Below are positions 46,821 to 55,626 of a DNA stretch of 64,000 nt, piece by piece (position 1 is the first letter of the stretch; every line of letters begins with the position of its first letter). Made by a program: the position numbers and the translations under genes. Below the pieces are notes generated by a model, which worked only from the letters and a program-made list of their open reading frames with translations, had not been told where the DNA came from and searched no databases. Origin of the DNA: JADCRZ01 sp037718865 (GTDB lineage: Bacteria > Bacteroidota > Bacteroidia > Chitinophagales > Chitinophagaceae); assembly GCA_037718865.1 (NCBI GenBank), contig JBBJMP010000003.1:62001-126000 (forward strand), written 5' to 3'.

Positions 46821-47876
46821 CTAATTTTGTGCTTTAATAATTTCAGTCAATATTTCTTTCTTTTCGAGTAGCCGTTGTAGTAGCATAGCCTGGTTGCCTG
46901 CTCTTACCAAATTTTGACCAGGATATGCAGAACCATAGTACTTGTCATCATTAATGTAATCTGAAAGGAAACGGATAGCTTGCATATATATCATAAACGC
47001 TCCGGCATAAAAAAAATAATGTTTTTCCGTTTCGGTAAGTACGTTTTTCATTTCCTCATAATACCCGGTAACGATAGCATCGTAAAATTCTTCCCTGATT
47101 TTAATTTTGCTGAAATCCTTTTCCTCTTCGCTTACAGGCGAAAGGTAGGTACGCATCATATCTCCAACATCGCTAATAAAATAGCCTGGCATTACAGTAT
47201 CCAAATCTATTACGCACAGTCCTTTGTCCGCATCGTCAAACAACACGTTGCTTATCTTAGTATCATGGTGGGTAACCCGCAGTTTAAAATCACTATTGGT
47301 AACTATGTTTTCATATTTGGCAACAATTTTTGAATGACTTAGCAATTCAGTTGTCAAATCTTTAGTCGTGTTTATACGTTCTGGATTTCCATTTTTTAAT
47401 GCAGTTAAAAATTGTTGATATCGAAGTGAAAGATTGTGAAAATCAGGAATGGATATCTTTAATTGGCCAATAGGCATTCCATCAAGCAATTTTGTAAACT
47501 TTCCAAATTGAGCCGCAGCTTCATGGGCCTCGCCCGCCGTTTCCACTACATCTTTAGAATGCGAACCTGTTACAAAAGGAAACATCCTGAAATAACCTTT
47601 TTGCTCCAGATGAACCATTTCTCTACCATCGGTAGTCTTTACCGGTGCCACAAAAAAGTAATCAGGGTGCTGTTGTTTAAGGTATGAAGCTATCAATCCG
47701 ATATTACTGGTTATATCTTGTGGTTGCTTAAACACGTTATCATTTATCCGTTGCAGGATATAATTATCTCCATTATAATTTACTTTCCAGGTGTGGTTTA
47801 TGAGGCCAGTGCCAAACGCCTTAATGGTTAAAGAGCTATCTGTAAACCCGTAAACTTTTAATATATCTGATTGCAT
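46821..47876 (-). CDS. NahK-like N-acetylhexosamine 1-kinase (APH fold)
   Basis: A 351-residue cytoplasmic kinase of the aminoglycoside-phosphotransferase fold. Seen: GLINHTWKVNYNGDNYILQR (nucleotide loop with the lysine-equivalent region), the catalytic loop THHDTKISNVLFD, and the metal site VIDLDTVMPGYFISDVGD. The sequence is typical of Bacteroidota N-acetylhexosamine 1-kinases, which phosphorylate GalNAc or GlcNAc at C1. It directly precedes galE. The link to chondroitin-derived GalNAc is inferred from the neighbouring PL8 gene. Confidence 0.85.
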   Translation of the reverse strand: MQSDILKVYGFTDSSLTIKAFGTGLINHTWKVNYNGDNYILQRINDNVFKQPQDITSNIGLIASYLKQQHPDYFFVAPVKTTDGREMVHLEQKGYFRMFPFVTGSHSKDVVETAGEAHEAAAQFGKFTKLLDGMPIGQLKISIPDFHNLSLRYQQFLTALKNGNPERINTTKDLTTELLSHSKIVAKYENIVTNSDFKLRVTHHDTKISNVLFDDADKGLCVIDLDTVMPGYFISDVGDMMRTYLSPVSEEEKDFSKIKIREEFYDAIVTGYYEEMKNVLTETEKHYFFYAGAFMIYMQAIRFLSDYINDDKYYGSAYPGQNLVRAGNQAMLLQRLLEKKEILTEIIKAQN

Positions 47877-48136
47877 ATTGTTTCAATTATGCCGATTAAA
47901 TAATACAAAGATTTCCTGTTGCCAAAATCAGCCTGGAATGGAAAAAATTTTCTTCCTGTTGCAGTCACTGCATTTCTTACTTCTTCACCTTCACTTTCCA
48001 TATTATGGCTTCCCCCAATTATATCTGCACCGGCCTCGGCCAAGGCCAATGCCATTGCCAGTCCTATATCGCTGGAACAACCGGTAACCAATGCAATTTT
48101 GTTGTCGGACCGGAATTTGTTTAAGATAGTATCCAT
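47858..48136 (-). pseudogene. KduD-like short-chain dehydrogenase, N-terminal remnant
   Basis: The 92-residue frame reads FRSDNKIALVTGCSSDIGLA then MALALAEAGADIIGG, and RKFFPFQADFGNRKSLYYLI, the NAD-binding half of 2-deoxy-D-gluconate 3-dehydrogenase/KduD-type reductases. The usual catalytic Ser-Tyr-Lys half is missing: the frame ends 19 bp inside the start of the kinase gene. KduD acts on the unsaturated uronic acid released from lyase products, so its remnant fits this locus. An intact copy must be elsewhere if the pathway works. Confidence 0.7.
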
Positions 48137-48206
48137 TTATTTTTACGTTTTAGTATCCATTAAATTTCATTCTTGAAAAATCTTTCATCCGTTTTTAATT
48201 TTAATT

Positions 48207-50411
48207 CTACTGAACCTGTACTCGCAAAGGATTTTTTAATTGCACAACTTTGTTTAGCAGGTTTTGTTTCCATTCATCAAAATTTAAAAAACTTCCTTCT
48301 TTATCCCAAAAGGCCCCCTGGTAATAAGTGAGTACTTCATTCTTTTTTACCGTGGTTTGTAAAATATAGTGACCGGTATGATTGTAATGATCCTTTTCTG
48401 CTAAATCAATTTGAGCACTTTTACTTTTTTTTGGAACCAATAGACCAAGGGTTATAGTGCCGTTTTCCTGTGCGGGTTGTTGGTAAGCCAATAAACCATA
48501 TTTTTTAGTATCGTTCCATTCTTTGCCTCCGCTACCCGGACTAATAGCAATGCCAGTTGCTACTGTCATTTGGGGTGGGGCAAAATTATAATTTACATCA
48601 ATCTTGTTTAGAAATGAACCTGCATCCAACGTAATGGTTTTAGTTTCTTTCACTTTTATTCCAGCCGCATCCCACGCATCATAATTCAATTGAAAGGAGG
48701 TGCGTAATGGTCCATTGTTCAAAACCTTATAGGAAACGAAATTTTTTGACGGGTACAACTTGTTGTTAATATAGGGTGCGATGCCGCCTGCGCCCAATGT
48801 TAAACCCACACCATAAAAATCCAAACCTTCGCCATGGTCTTTATGATAGTCATTTCCTTTGTACCATTTATCAATTACCAAGGCATTTGTTCTTTTAGCC
48901 CATACATCAATGCCGCTGCTTATTTCGCCGCTTTTTTGCAAAGCCGGACCATACATGCGAAAAGCGATGCGGTCATTTTCCCAGGCAAAATCATCCATTC
49001 TTTCGGGCACTAACCTTCCAAAAGTTTTTGAGGTGTATTGCTGCGGCTTTTGTTTTTTTATAAAATAATATGCTGTGCTTGCTGCAGCAGCACCCGATTG
49101 AAAAATGATTGCTTTAGGCAATTTTTGTTCATTATAAATTATCTGAGAAGGAACTTCTTCACCTGTTTGAGCATTAATGACTGTGGTATTTTGTGTATTG
49201 AAATTTTTAGTGGCTAATTGCTTCCAGTTAATTTCAGCTATTTCGGTTTGCCGGTTAATCACAGTAGTATTTTGTAGAGTAACCTTTGCGGCTGCAGGTT
49301 CTTTTTGATACTGCAGCTTAAACAATTCTGTACCCGCTAATAAAAAAGCGCCTACGCCATATACTTCCGTATCGTCAAACGTAACTTTTTCCGGCGCGGC
49401 GCCGGGTACTTGCACAAATCCCAGTTTGCCATTTTCGTGTATGCAGCCATTTAATGCATCCCATGCTTTTTGTATAACCGGCAAATAATTATTATACGAT
49501 AAATAGCCGTTGTTGATACCCCATGTTAATGCGTAGGTAAAAAAAGCGGTGCCACTGGTTTCCTTTATAGGAAAACTTTTTGGATCTAACAGGCTTGCAT
49601 GCCAGGTGCCATCCGGTTGTTGCAGGGCAGCTATTCGTTTTGCCATTTGCTTAAAAATGTTTTCATATCCTTTTCTTGAGGGATAATTGGCGGGCATGTT
49701 TTCTAAAATCCGTGTTATGCCTGCAATCACCCATCCGTTTCCGCGGCTCCAAAAAACTTTTTCTCCATTCTTTTCCCTTTTGTCGAAAAAGCGGCTATCC
49801 CGAAAAAACAATTGCTCAGATGGGTCGTATAAATAGTTGGCGCTGCGCCACCATAATTTATCAGCAATATCCAGGTATTTTTTCTCGCCTGTAGCAGTTG
49901 ACAGGTAAGCAAGCATGGGCGGCCCCATGTATAGCGCATCGCACCAGGCCCACTCACGGTTGTGCAGTCCGCCGTCAAAATTCCAAAGCAACGATTCTGT
50001 ATGCGGCCTTACAATGATATCAACGCCAATGCTCATCATGGGTTTAATCATTGCGGAGTCTTTATATAACATAAACATCTCCGACCATGTTTGACCAACG
50101 CAATAATCATCTGCAAAAAAGCGATCTGGCCCACCTTGCCATTTTAGGCTATCTCCTATCGATTTTAAAAATAAAAGATATTTCTCATCGTTCGCCATTT
50201 TGGCCCAGGCCATCATGCCTGTATATAAAGTAGCGTTGGTCCAGTCCGTAGCAGCATATTTCCAGGGCTTTGATTCAAGTTCATTGATTTGCCAGTCGGC
50301 CACTTTGCGCATGGTTTTGTAAACATCGCTCATAGGCTTCGACGGTTGCGCTGCAAGCATATAGGATAGTGAACTAATTAAAATGGTAAGAAAGAATCGT
50401 TGAAGCGTCAT
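48207..50411 (-). CDS. GH105-type unsaturated uronyl hydrolase fused to DUF4861
   Basis: A 734-residue exported protein (signal peptide to about MLAAQ). Residues about 25-370 form the (alpha/alpha)6 barrel of GH88/GH105: NATLYTGMMAWAKM, FFADDYCVGQTW, the aspartate in WCDALYMGPP (about 155), WSRGNGWVIAG, and ETSGTAFFTYALTWG. Residues about 390-725 form DUF4861 (GRLVPERMDDFAWENDRIAF, GLDFYGVGLTLGAGG), a common partner of uronyl hydrolases. It should remove the unsaturated uronic acid from PL8 products. First gene of the minus arm, facing the divergent promoter. Confidence 0.88.
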   Translation of the reverse strand: MTLQRFFLTILISSLSYMLAAQPSKPMSDVYKTMRKVADWQINELESKPWKYAATDWTNATLYTGMMAWAKMANDEKYLLFLKSIGDSLKWQGGPDRFFADDYCVGQTWSEMFMLYKDSAMIKPMMSIGVDIIVRPHTESLLWNFDGGLHNREWAWCDALYMGPPMLAYLSTATGEKKYLDIADKLWWRSANYLYDPSEQLFFRDSRFFDKREKNGEKVFWSRGNGWVIAGITRILENMPANYPSRKGYENIFKQMAKRIAALQQPDGTWHASLLDPKSFPIKETSGTAFFTYALTWGINNGYLSYNNYLPVIQKAWDALNGCIHENGKLGFVQVPGAAPEKVTFDDTEVYGVGAFLLAGTELFKLQYQKEPAAAKVTLQNTTVINRQTEIAEINWKQLATKNFNTQNTTVINAQTGEEVPSQIIYNEQKLPKAIIFQSGAAAASTAYYFIKKQKPQQYTSKTFGRLVPERMDDFAWENDRIAFRMYGPALQKSGEISSGIDVWAKRTNALVIDKWYKGNDYHKDHGEGLDFYGVGLTLGAGGIAPYINNKLYPSKNFVSYKVLNNGPLRTSFQLNYDAWDAAGIKVKETKTITLDAGSFLNKIDVNYNFAPPQMTVATGIAISPGSGGKEWNDTKKYGLLAYQQPAQENGTITLGLLVPKKSKSAQIDLAEKDHYNHTGHYILQTTVKKNEVLTYYQGAFWDKEGSFLNFDEWKQNLLNKVVQLKNPLRVQVQ

Positions 50412-50598
50412 AGAAAGAAATTTACTTGTTATGTTTATGTAATAATGTCGGTTAGAAAATATTTATTTTTGCAGTATAAGTTTTGAAATCTTACTATAAG
50501 TATTCCCCAGCCAGTTCGTTTTTTGAGTTCTAATATACAATACTTCAATTAACATTATTCGCTCAATCGGTTGCGCAAATTGAATGTAACCTAGAATA
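50412..50598. promoter_or_regulatory. Divergent promoter region of the third PUL, left part
   Basis: The sequence before the GH105 start and up to the IS element. It is AT-rich and ends with a LacI-type palindrome at 50561-50576. Together with 52236-52473 it formed one intergenic region of about 420 bp before the IS inserted. Confidence 0.55.
50561..50576. promoter_or_regulatory. LacI-type operator-like palindrome, left of the IS
   Basis: GCTCAATCGGTTGCGC, near-palindromic around CG, sharing CAA-N-CG-N-TTG with the sites at 27162 and 52283. It contains TTGCGCAA, itself a palindrome. Confidence 0.5.
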
Positions 50599-52235
50599 GG
50601 GTCTCCCTGAAAATGTCAAAATACCAATACATATTATATAAAAATAATATTCATTATTCACTTTTTTTGACGTTTTATTGTTGAAGTGATGTTTTTTGGT
50701 AATTTGGCTTCGTTTCGATTACTCATTGGCGTAACTTCCCCTTTCAGTTACTTGTCTTAACTGTCGTCATACTGGTTTGATTCATTTAGGCAGCTTTTTT
50801 ACCCGATGATGCTTTCGTTCGTCGCTTGGTAATTGTCACTGCATTGCTGGTGAGAATGCCAAAGAAGATCCATGCAACTTCTGTAGGTTGCGTTCTGGCT
50901 TTTATTTTACCCAGCAAGTAATGATTCTTTTCATTACCAAAACTTCCCTCCAACCAGGTACTGCGAATTTTTCCTAATATAGAGCGCATCAGGGATTTCT
51001 GTTCCTGGTCTTTTCCCTGTTTGCCTTTGGCTACAAAACTGGTGGCTATGTTATTTTCGGTGCAGTATTTTCTGTTGGCATTAGTGGCATAAATGGCATC
51101 AGCACCTATCTGGGAGCATTTGCCAAAATATCTTTTTTGAAGTTCGGTGGCCTGCCGTAGGCGGATGCCCTCATTAAAAGCATCAAAGCTTATGTGTTCT
51201 ATGAAGTTGATCCCGTCGATCTGAACTTTGTTCACCTTGGCTCCAAATTCTACCGGTTTGGTTTCCTTACCCCGGACGATAGGGCGTATATAGGGCTTAT
51301 GCACCGATACGATGCGGTCTGGTATTTTGCTTTCCTTGCCAAAGTAAAGACTCCATTGCTGTTGCTTGATCTTCTCTATCGTAGAGAGACGATGCACCTT
51401 GCGGCGCACCGATGGTTTTGATAACAAATTTGTGGTGCTCTTGAGCAACCGGTCCAGGTATTTAAGCATACTCCTGCACAACTTTTTGTTTTTGCGTTTG
51501 CTTTTCTTTTTAAGCTTAGCATAGGACAAATACATGCTCTTGAATTTATCATGGTTGCTTCGGCTACGGCGTAGCTTTAACTTTTTGCGAAGTTGACCTG
51601 CTAATGTAAAGACTTCATTACAACACTTCCATATCAGCTTGGAATCCGTAGGATAAGTGATGTAACTCTCATAACACGTAGCATCTGTCAACCCAACATG
51701 GGTTTGTTCCATATTCACTTTCCATGCCGATGCCAAGTGAACCTGCCATTTATCAATATTCAAATGCTTTCCCAGGTAACTTCTCCAACGCCCGGCCAAG
51801 TCATCATCCTTGATTTTTTCATCTGCAACCAGACGGATACCACAAAATAATTGAAGCGACCAGTCCGTGTTAAGCCGTTCTATTAACATCGCATCACTGA
51901 CCTGAAGATAGTGTTTGGCTATCAGCAGAGCAATCCCTCCTTCTACACTAAGCCAACTCTTGCAACCTTTGCCACTTAACTGGCCCGCAGGAGCAGGTAC
52001 AAGTTTGGATAACTCCGCAAAAGGTATTGACTGATATAACTTCCCAAAATCTGTTAGTAAAAATCTTTGATCAAGCAAGGAAGGCGAAAGTTCAAATAAA
52101 AGATTGCGGTACATTTGCTGTATGTTTTTTCCTGCCTCACTTTGCGCATCTTTTATGCCATTGTGGGGCTTTTTTACAGCTATACACATCCTGGAACCCT
52201 TTGTGGATAAGTATTCCAGCTTTTCAGGGAGACCC
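50599..52235 (-). mobile_element. IS5-superfamily insertion sequence
   Basis: Terminal inverted repeats GGGTCTCCCTGAAAA at 50599 and its exact reverse complement ending at 52235. A perfect 7-bp direct repeat TAGAATA lies at 50592-50598 and 52236-52242. One intact transposase gene. The clean ends suggest a recent insertion into the divergent promoter region of the third PUL. Confidence 0.92.
50786..52189 (-). CDS. IS5-superfamily (IS1182-like) DDE transposase
   Basis: A 467-residue transposase. The N-terminal domain (LLTDFGKLYQSIPFAELSKL, then VEGGIALLIAKHYLQVSD and LIERLNTDWSLQLFCG) is the IS5/InsH-type region. Catalytic residues are probably Asp in HVGLTDATCYES, Asp in QIGADAIYATNANR and Glu in WLEGSFGNEKNHYLL. 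A long basic insertion (about 215-300, KLKKKSKRKNKKLCR) separates the first two. It is intact. The exact subfamily (IS5 versus IS1182) is not certain by eye. Confidence 0.85.
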   Translation of the reverse strand: MCIAVKKPHNGIKDAQSEAGKNIQQMYRNLLFELSPSLLDQRFLLTDFGKLYQSIPFAELSKLVPAPAGQLSGKGCKSWLSVEGGIALLIAKHYLQVSDAMLIERLNTDWSLQLFCGIRLVADEKIKDDDLAGRWRSYLGKHLNIDKWQVHLASAWKVNMEQTHVGLTDATCYESYITYPTDSKLIWKCCNEVFTLAGQLRKKLKLRRSRSNHDKFKSMYLSYAKLKKKSKRKNKKLCRSMLKYLDRLLKSTTNLLSKPSVRRKVHRLSTIEKIKQQQWSLYFGKESKIPDRIVSVHKPYIRPIVRGKETKPVEFGAKVNKVQIDGINFIEHISFDAFNEGIRLRQATELQKRYFGKCSQIGADAIYATNANRKYCTENNIATSFVAKGKQGKDQEQKSLMRSILGKIRSTWLEGSFGNEKNHYLLGKIKARTQPTEVAWIFFGILTSNAVTITKRRTKASSGKKAA

Positions 52236-52473
52236 TAGAATAAAGGTGAACGATGTTCGCGTTCGGAAATCGCTTCAATTATGTTCAACCGTTTGCGCAG
52301 TTTTATTCCAAACGGAACTCCTACTTTCGATAGGCGCTTATTTTATTTAGTCAGTTTTTAATGAACGGAGCGTTAATACAAAACCTTCTAGATAGTGCCA
52401 CCAAGCTATTTACTCAAAGGTTTATCTACTAATTTACTTAAAACGGGATTGCTTTAAAATGTTTTAACTCAAA
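52236..52473. promoter_or_regulatory. Divergent promoter region of the third PUL, right part
   Basis: About 240 bases before susC, starting with the second copy of the 7-bp target duplication and holding a LacI-type palindrome at 52283-52298. I could not assign a -33/-7 pair with confidence. Confidence 0.5.
52283..52298. promoter_or_regulatory. LacI-type operator-like palindrome, right of the IS
   Basis: GTTCAACCGTTTGCGC, near-palindromic around CG. It shares CGTTTGCGCA with the reverse strand of the site at 27162. It lies about 190 bp before susC. Confidence 0.5.
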
Positions 52474-55400
52474 ATGAAAATTATGAAAAATGTTTTGCTT
52501 CTGCATATGATTATCCTGGGCACGCTGTTTCATGCTACAGCACAGGAAAAAACGATTACCGGATCAGTAAAAGATAACGATGGTGCCGTTTTAGAAAATG
52601 CCACTGTTTTAGTAAAAGGCAGCAACATATCTGTTCTAACAGATAAAAACGGTCTATACAAAATTGGTCCGGTTAAAGTTGGTGCAACACTGGTGTTCTC
52701 TTATGTTGGTTATGCTCAAAAGGAAGTCAGGGTTTCAGGAGCATCGGTTATAGATGTATTGCTTGAAAAAGAAATGGGTAAACTAGAAGATGTTGTGATT
52801 GTTGGTTATGGTACACAACGAAAGAGGGATCTAACCGTATCCATTGAAAAAGTGAATATGGATGACTTGAACAAAGCACCTGTTCGCTCATTTACTGAAG
52901 CCTTTGCTGGCCGTGTGGCGGGTGTGCAGGTCACCTCTGCAGATGGGCAACCCGGAGCAGACAGTAGAATTGTTATAAGAGGAAACAACTCTATCACACA
53001 AGACAATTCGCCTTTATATATCATAGACGGCTTTCCATTAGAAGGTGTAAACAGTAACATTCTTAACCCTGAAGATATAGAGTCAATTGAAGTTTTGAAA
53101 GATGCTTCTGCAACTGCTATTTATGGTTCAAGAGGCGCTAATGGTGTTATTATGATTACTACAAAGAAAGGTAAAGAAGGTCCTCCGGTAATCAGTTTCA
53201 GCACCTCTTACGGCATTCAGCAAAGTACCAATACTATGGAGATGATGTCGCCATACGATTTTGTAAAGCTACAGTTGGAAAAGGACACTTCATCATCGGT
53301 ATCAAGTCCCAGAACGCTCTATCTTACGACTCCCGTAAAATCACTGGAAGACTACAAAAACTCTCCGGCCCTTGATTGGCAATCGAAAGTATTAAGAACG
53401 GCCCCGATGAAGATCAATTCCCTCTCAATAAACGGGGGCTCGCAAACTACTAAATATTTAATATCCGGTTCTGTCACCAACCAAGATGGAATCATCATTA
53501 ACTCCAATTACACCCGATACCAGGGAAGGGTATCGTTCGATCAAGTCGTTAACGCAAAACTTAAGGTAGGTATTAATGCTAATTATAGTTTGCTTAATCA
53601 AACCGGTACTTCAATTGCGCAATCAAATAACAGTGCTACTACAAATGTAATGTTTGGCGTGTGGGGCTACCGTCCTTTGCAAAGTCCTAATGGAGATTTA
53701 AGCGAACTACTGTTTGACCCTGAAATTAATACCTCAAATGATTATCGTATCAATCCTTATATAAACCTTCAAAACGCAATTAATAATAGAAACACCAGGA
53801 GTCTCATAGCGAATGTTTATGGCGAATACGCAATTTTATCAGATTTAAAGTTGAGAGTTACCGGAGGTATAAATGACAATGTGTTGCGCAACGACGTTTT
53901 TAATAATACTAAAACACAGTATGGCAACCCCATTACAACTACCAATGGAGTAAACGGTTCAAGAATATTTACGGAGGGTAGTACCTGGGCTAATGAAAAT
54001 ATTTTAACCTGGAATAAACGTATTAAAGGTAATCCGCTTAATCTGGTAGGTGTAGCCTCCATACAAGGTGGAAAGAATAGTGGATATGGCGCAAGCGCCA
54101 ACCAAATACCCAATGAATCGCTTAGCCTTAGTGGACTTGATGAAGGCGTTCCGCAAGTTGTAACATCCACTTCTACCGAATGGAAATTGGCCTCTTTTGC
54201 TGCACGGGCTAATTATAGTCTCAAGAACAAATATTATTTTACAGCATCCTATCGTGCTGATGGCTCATCTCGTTTTGCGTCTGGTAAACGATGGGGCTAT
54301 TTTCCCGCAGCTTCATTTGCATGGCGCTTTAAAAACGAAAAATTTCTAAAAAGTCAAAATATACTTACCGATGGTAAGTTGCGCATCGGATACGGCTCTA
54401 ATGGAAACAACCGTGTTGGCGACTTTGCTTACCTCTCCACAATCGGGCTTCCGATCGGAACTTCCTACACTATTGGAAATGGTGTCAATAGGGGTTCTGA
54501 GCCCACAGCTTTTGGCAATGCAGACCTTAAATGGGAAACCACATCCGAAATAAACCTGGGTATGGATCTGGCTTTTCTAAGGAACAAAGTAACTTTTACT
54601 GCCGAAGCTTACCGGAAGAAAACAAAAGACCTGTTGCTTTTTGCTACTCTTCCACTTTCATCAGGATATTCTAATGCCTTTAAAAATATTGGGAGCGTAC
54701 AAAATGAAGGACTTGAATTTACTTTGAATACAACGAATGTAAAAAGCAGGGATTTTTCCTGGACCACAAGCTTCAATATTGGTTTCAACAAAAACAAAGT
54801 ATTGTCATTAAACGATAACCAGGAGTCGCTTACTTCTTCTATTAGATGGGATAATACATGGCAATCAATACCTGCATACCTCGCCAAGGTTAATAATTCA
54901 ATTGGTTTGATGTATGGATATTTATGGGATGGAGTTTATCAAACCAGCGATTTTTATAAAAATACTGCCGGCGCTTTTGTGTTAAAGGATGAGGTTGCTA
55001 CAAACGGCAATGTCAGGTCTAATATTCAGCCAGGTGATATTAAGTATAAAGATTTAAATGGCGATCGTATTATTAATTCTTCTGATTATACCATAATAGG
55101 AAATGGAGTGCCAAAGCATGCAGGTGGTTTAAGTAATAACTTTACCTACAAGGGTTTTGATCTGAACGTGTTCTTCCAATGGTCGTATGGTAATGATGTT
55201 TTAAATACCAACAGGCTTGTATTTGACGGCAATGCTTTGGGAAAGACTAATCTGAACCAGTTTGCCAGTTATAATAAGCGTTGGTCGCCTGAAAATTCAT
55301 CGTCAAATATTTTTAGAACGAATGGATATTTTGGAGGAGGATATTCATCCTACCTGGTTGAGGACGGATCTTTCATACGCCTGAAAACAATCGCCCTGGG

Positions 55401-55608
55401 ATATAATATTCCTTCAGATTTTGTGAAGAAGGGTAAAATAAAATCTTTAAGGATTTTTGCTTCTGCCCAGAATTTAATTACGTGGACAAACTACAGCGGT
55501 ATGGACCCTGAAGTAAACACTTACAATTCAGCCTTAACACCGGGCTTCGATTGGTCGGCTTATCCGCGTGCCAGAACCATCACATTTGGTGCAAACCTTT
55601 CTTTTTAA
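52474..55608 (+). CDS. SusC-like TonB-dependent transporter (third PUL)
   Basis: A 1,044-residue transporter: signal peptide (to about FHATAQ), carboxypeptidase-like domain (about 28-100), LEDVVIVGYGTQRKRDLT, plug (DSRIVIRGNNSI, ESIEVLKDASATAIYGSRGA) and barrel ending ARTITFGANLSF with the aromatic C-terminus. Its SusD partner follows after 18 bp and two PL8 lyases lie downstream, so glycosaminoglycan oligosaccharides are the likely substrate. Two closely spaced ATGs (52474 and 52483) are possible starts; the first gives the longer signal peptide. Confidence 0.92.
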   Translation: MKIMKNVLLLHMIILGTLFHATAQEKTITGSVKDNDGAVLENATVLVKGSNISVLTDKNGLYKIGPVKVGATLVFSYVGYAQKEVRVSGASVIDVLLEKEMGKLEDVVIVGYGTQRKRDLTVSIEKVNMDDLNKAPVRSFTEAFAGRVAGVQVTSADGQPGADSRIVIRGNNSITQDNSPLYIIDGFPLEGVNSNILNPEDIESIEVLKDASATAIYGSRGANGVIMITTKKGKEGPPVISFSTSYGIQQSTNTMEMMSPYDFVKLQLEKDTSSSVSSPRTLYLTTPVKSLEDYKNSPALDWQSKVLRTAPMKINSLSINGGSQTTKYLISGSVTNQDGIIINSNYTRYQGRVSFDQVVNAKLKVGINANYSLLNQTGTSIAQSNNSATTNVMFGVWGYRPLQSPNGDLSELLFDPEINTSNDYRINPYINLQNAINNRNTRSLIANVYGEYAILSDLKLRVTGGINDNVLRNDVFNNTKTQYGNPITTTNGVNGSRIFTEGSTWANENILTWNKRIKGNPLNLVGVASIQGGKNSGYGASANQIPNESLSLSGLDEGVPQVVTSTSTEWKLASFAARANYSLKNKYYFTASYRADGSSRFASGKRWGYFPAASFAWRFKNEKFLKSQNILTDGKLRIGYGSNGNNRVGDFAYLSTIGLPIGTSYTIGNGVNRGSEPTAFGNADLKWETTSEINLGMDLAFLRNKVTFTAEAYRKKTKDLLLFATLPLSSGYSNAFKNIGSVQNEGLEFTLNTTNVKSRDFSWTTSFNIGFNKNKVLSLNDNQESLTSSIRWDNTWQSIPAYLAKVNNSIGLMYGYLWDGVYQTSDFYKNTAGAFVLKDEVATNGNVRSNIQPGDIKYKDLNGDRIINSSDYTIIGNGVPKHAGGLSNNFTYKGFDLNVFFQWSYGNDVLNTNRLVFDGNALGKTNLNQFASYNKRWSPENSSSNIFRTNGYFGGGYSSYLVEDGSFIRLKTIALGYNIPSDFVKKGKIKSLRIFASAQNLITWTNYSGMDPEVNTYNSALTPGFDWSAYPRARTITFGANLSF

Positions 55609-55626
55609 AAAAACAATTTCAAGTAT

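Noticed and set aside
50427..50443. Possible fourth GntR operator (TTTATGTAATAATGTCG) before the GH105 gene
   Set aside because: Only the left half matches the 17-bp pattern; the AC and right arm are missing.
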